Shown one piece after another: positions 15,438 through 16,606 of a stretch of 16,606 bases of DNA. Position 1 is the first letter of the stretch. Each line of letters opens with the position of its first letter. Source of the DNA: Treponema sp. (GTDB taxonomy: Bacteria > Spirochaetota > Spirochaetia > Treponematales > Treponemataceae). The stretch is taken from NCBI GenBank assembly GCA_017544745.1, contig JAFYDO010000131.1, forward strand, positions 1 through 16,606. Reading direction: 5' to 3'. Made by a program: the position numbers and the translations under genes. The notes beneath the pieces were generated by a model. It was not told the origin of the DNA and made no database searches. It saw nothing but the letters and a program-made list of their open reading frames with translations.

Positions 15438-16436
15438 ATGATAGCGGTATTAAAATCTGGAGTGAGTCAGGAACAGATTAACAATCTTATTGAATGGTTT
15501 AAGGAACAGGGACTTAAGGTTCATCTTTCCGAAGGTGACTATAAAACCATTCTTGGATTGATTGGTGATACAACAAAAGTTGATATTGACCTGCTCAAGG
15601 GACTTGATATTATTGAATCGGTTACACGAATCAGTGAACCATATAAAAAGGCAAACAGAAAGTTCCATCCGGAAGATACAATTGTTGATGTTAGCGGTGT
15701 AAAAATTGGCGGTGGAAACTTTGCTTTTATTGCAGGCCCTTGTTCTGTAGAAAACCGCGACCAGATTATAGAAGTTGCAAAGGCTGTAAAAGCCAGTGGT
15801 GCTAAGCTGCTTCGTGGTGGGGCATTTAAGCCTAGAACTTCACCGTACGATTTCCAGGGTCTTAAGGCAGAAGGTCTGGAGTTGCTGCTTGAGGCAAAGA
15901 AGGCTACTGGTATGCCAATCGTTACAGAAATCATGAGTCCTGCTCATATTCCTCTTTTTGAAAATGTAGATTTGATTCAGGTTGGCGCGCGCAACATGCA
16001 GAACTTTGAACTGCTCAAGGAGTTAGGCAAGCTTAATAAGCCTATTCTTCTTAAGCGCGGTCTTGCTAATACAATGAAAGAATTCTTGATGAGTGCAGAA
16101 TACATCATGGCCGGCGGAAACGAAAACGTTATTTTGTGTGAACGTGGTATTCGTACTTACGAGACTTATACACGAAATACATTGGATCTTAGCGCGGTGC
16201 CTATGCTCCATGAGCTTACACACCTGCCGATTATTGTTGATCCTTCTCATGCTACCGGTATTGCACGTATGGTTAAGCCTATGGCTATGGCTGCAGCTGC
16301 CTGTGGTTCTGATGGCATCATGATTGAAGTTCACAACAATCCTTCTAAGGCTTTGTGCGACGGTGCTCAGTCTCTTACACCGGAACAGTTTGATGATGTT
16401 GCAAAACGTGTAATGAAGATTCGTGAGGTGATTTAA
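15438..16436 (+). CDS. aroF: 3-deoxy-7-phosphoheptulonate (DAHP) synthase, type I beta, with N-terminal regulatory domain
   Basis: 332 residues. It condenses phosphoenolpyruvate with erythrose-4-phosphate, the first step of the shikimate pathway. Residues 1-70 form the small ferredoxin-like domain of the Thermotoga-type enzyme, where tyrosine or phenylalanine binds and inhibits. The rest is a (beta/alpha)8 barrel with AGPCSVEN, GGAFKPRTSPYDFQG and DPSHATG. The probable metal ligands are Cys102, His271, Glu297 (IEVHNNP) and Asp308 (CDGAQS), almost position for position as in T. maritima DAHP synthase. The start is the ATG at 15438, preceded by GGAGG. An apparent start at 15414 lies inside the attenuator hairpin and is rejected. 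The gene is controlled by the upstream tyrosine attenuator and is followed without a gap by tyrA. The aroF name is used because of the tyrosine context; homologues are also called aroG or aroA. Confidence 0.95.
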   Translation: MIAVLKSGVSQEQINNLIEWFKEQGLKVHLSEGDYKTILGLIGDTTKVDIDLLKGLDIIESVTRISEPYKKANRKFHPEDTIVDVSGVKIGGGNFAFIAGPCSVENRDQIIEVAKAVKASGAKLLRGGAFKPRTSPYDFQGLKAEGLELLLEAKKATGMPIVTEIMSPAHIPLFENVDLIQVGARNMQNFELLKELGKLNKPILLKRGLANTMKEFLMSAEYIMAGGNENVILCERGIRTYETYTRNTLDLSAVPMLHELTHLPIIVDPSHATGIARMVKPMAMAAAACGSDGIMIEVHNNPSKALCDGAQSLTPEQFDDVAKRVMKIREVI

Positions 16437-16606
16437 GTGGCTGCTGCTAAAGTAAAGACTGTTGGTGTTGTTGGACTTGGACTTATTGGTGCGTCGTTTG
16501 CGCGCGCTTATAAAGAAGCCGGCTGCAAAGTTCTTGCTTACGACAAGGATTCTTCTGTTATTCTTATGGGTAAGCTTGGAGGTTTTGTTGATGATGAATT
16601 GAAGCC
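16437..16606 (+). CDS. tyrA: Prephenate dehydrogenase, N-terminal part (runs off window)
   Basis: A GTG start at 16437 directly follows the aroF TAA, with GAGGTG at 16425-16430 as ribosome-binding site, so the two are translationally coupled. The 56 visible codons give an NAD(P)-binding Rossmann start, VKTVGVVGLGLIGASFARAY, with the GxGxxG pattern, then KVLAYDKDSS, where the Asp after the second strand suggests NAD preference. This closely resembles the TyrA start. Other Rossmann dehydrogenases are possible from so short a piece, but the pairing with DAHP synthase behind a tyrosine attenuator makes prephenate (or arogenate) dehydrogenase the best call. Confidence 0.88.
   Translation, partial: MAAAKVKTVGVVGLGLIGASFARAYKEAGCKVLAYDKDSSVILMGKLGGFVDDELK

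Overview
The window looks like chromosomal DNA of a spirochete, most likely a Treponema from a gut, rumen or oral habitat. This is an inference. It rests on the mglBAC operon, which contains a circularly permuted MglB lipoprotein like the one described as MglB-2 in T. pallidum, on the general character of the proteins, and on a moderately AT-rich base composition with sigma70-type promoters. I see no mobile element, rRNA, tRNA or CRISPR array.

Layout. (1) Positions 1-936, minus strand: the N-terminal part of a Cache-type transmembrane sensor, probably a methyl-accepting chemotaxis protein, cut by the window edge. (2) 1099-2514, plus: an 11-helix neurotransmitter:sodium symporter (NSS) family amino-acid transporter, ending in an elaborate terminator. 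(3) 2728-6765, plus: a three-gene unit. It holds two tandem paralogous envelope proteins (signal peptide, beta-barrel-like domain, Ig-like region, transglutaminase-like domain) and a small protein of unknown function. The second paralogue keeps a Cys/His/Glu active site. The first has lost all three residues and gained TPR repeats. (4) 6762-10535, minus: a galactose unit, LacI-type regulator - galT (class II) - galK. (5) 10756-15135, plus: mglB-mglA-mglC, a galactose/glucose ABC importer, divergent from the galactose unit. The two units share a 220-bp control region with repeated operator-like sites. (6) 15235-16606, plus: a tyrosine biosynthesis operon, aroF-tyrA, the latter cut by the window edge. 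Ahead of aroF lies a 21-residue leader peptide with eight tyrosines, followed by mutually exclusive antiterminator and terminator structures.

How the parts work together. The galactose region forms one import-and-use module: MglB captures sugar, MglAC imports it, GalK phosphorylates galactose, GalT makes UDP-galactose, and the LacI-type protein probably represses both directions. An internal terminator between mglB and mglA probably sets the excess of binding protein over transporter. The last region is the most striking. Its geometry fits ribosome-mediated attenuation by tyrosine of an operon for DAHP synthase and prephenate dehydrogenase. DAHP synthase itself also carries an N-terminal domain used for allosteric inhibition in relatives, so the pathway would be controlled at two levels.
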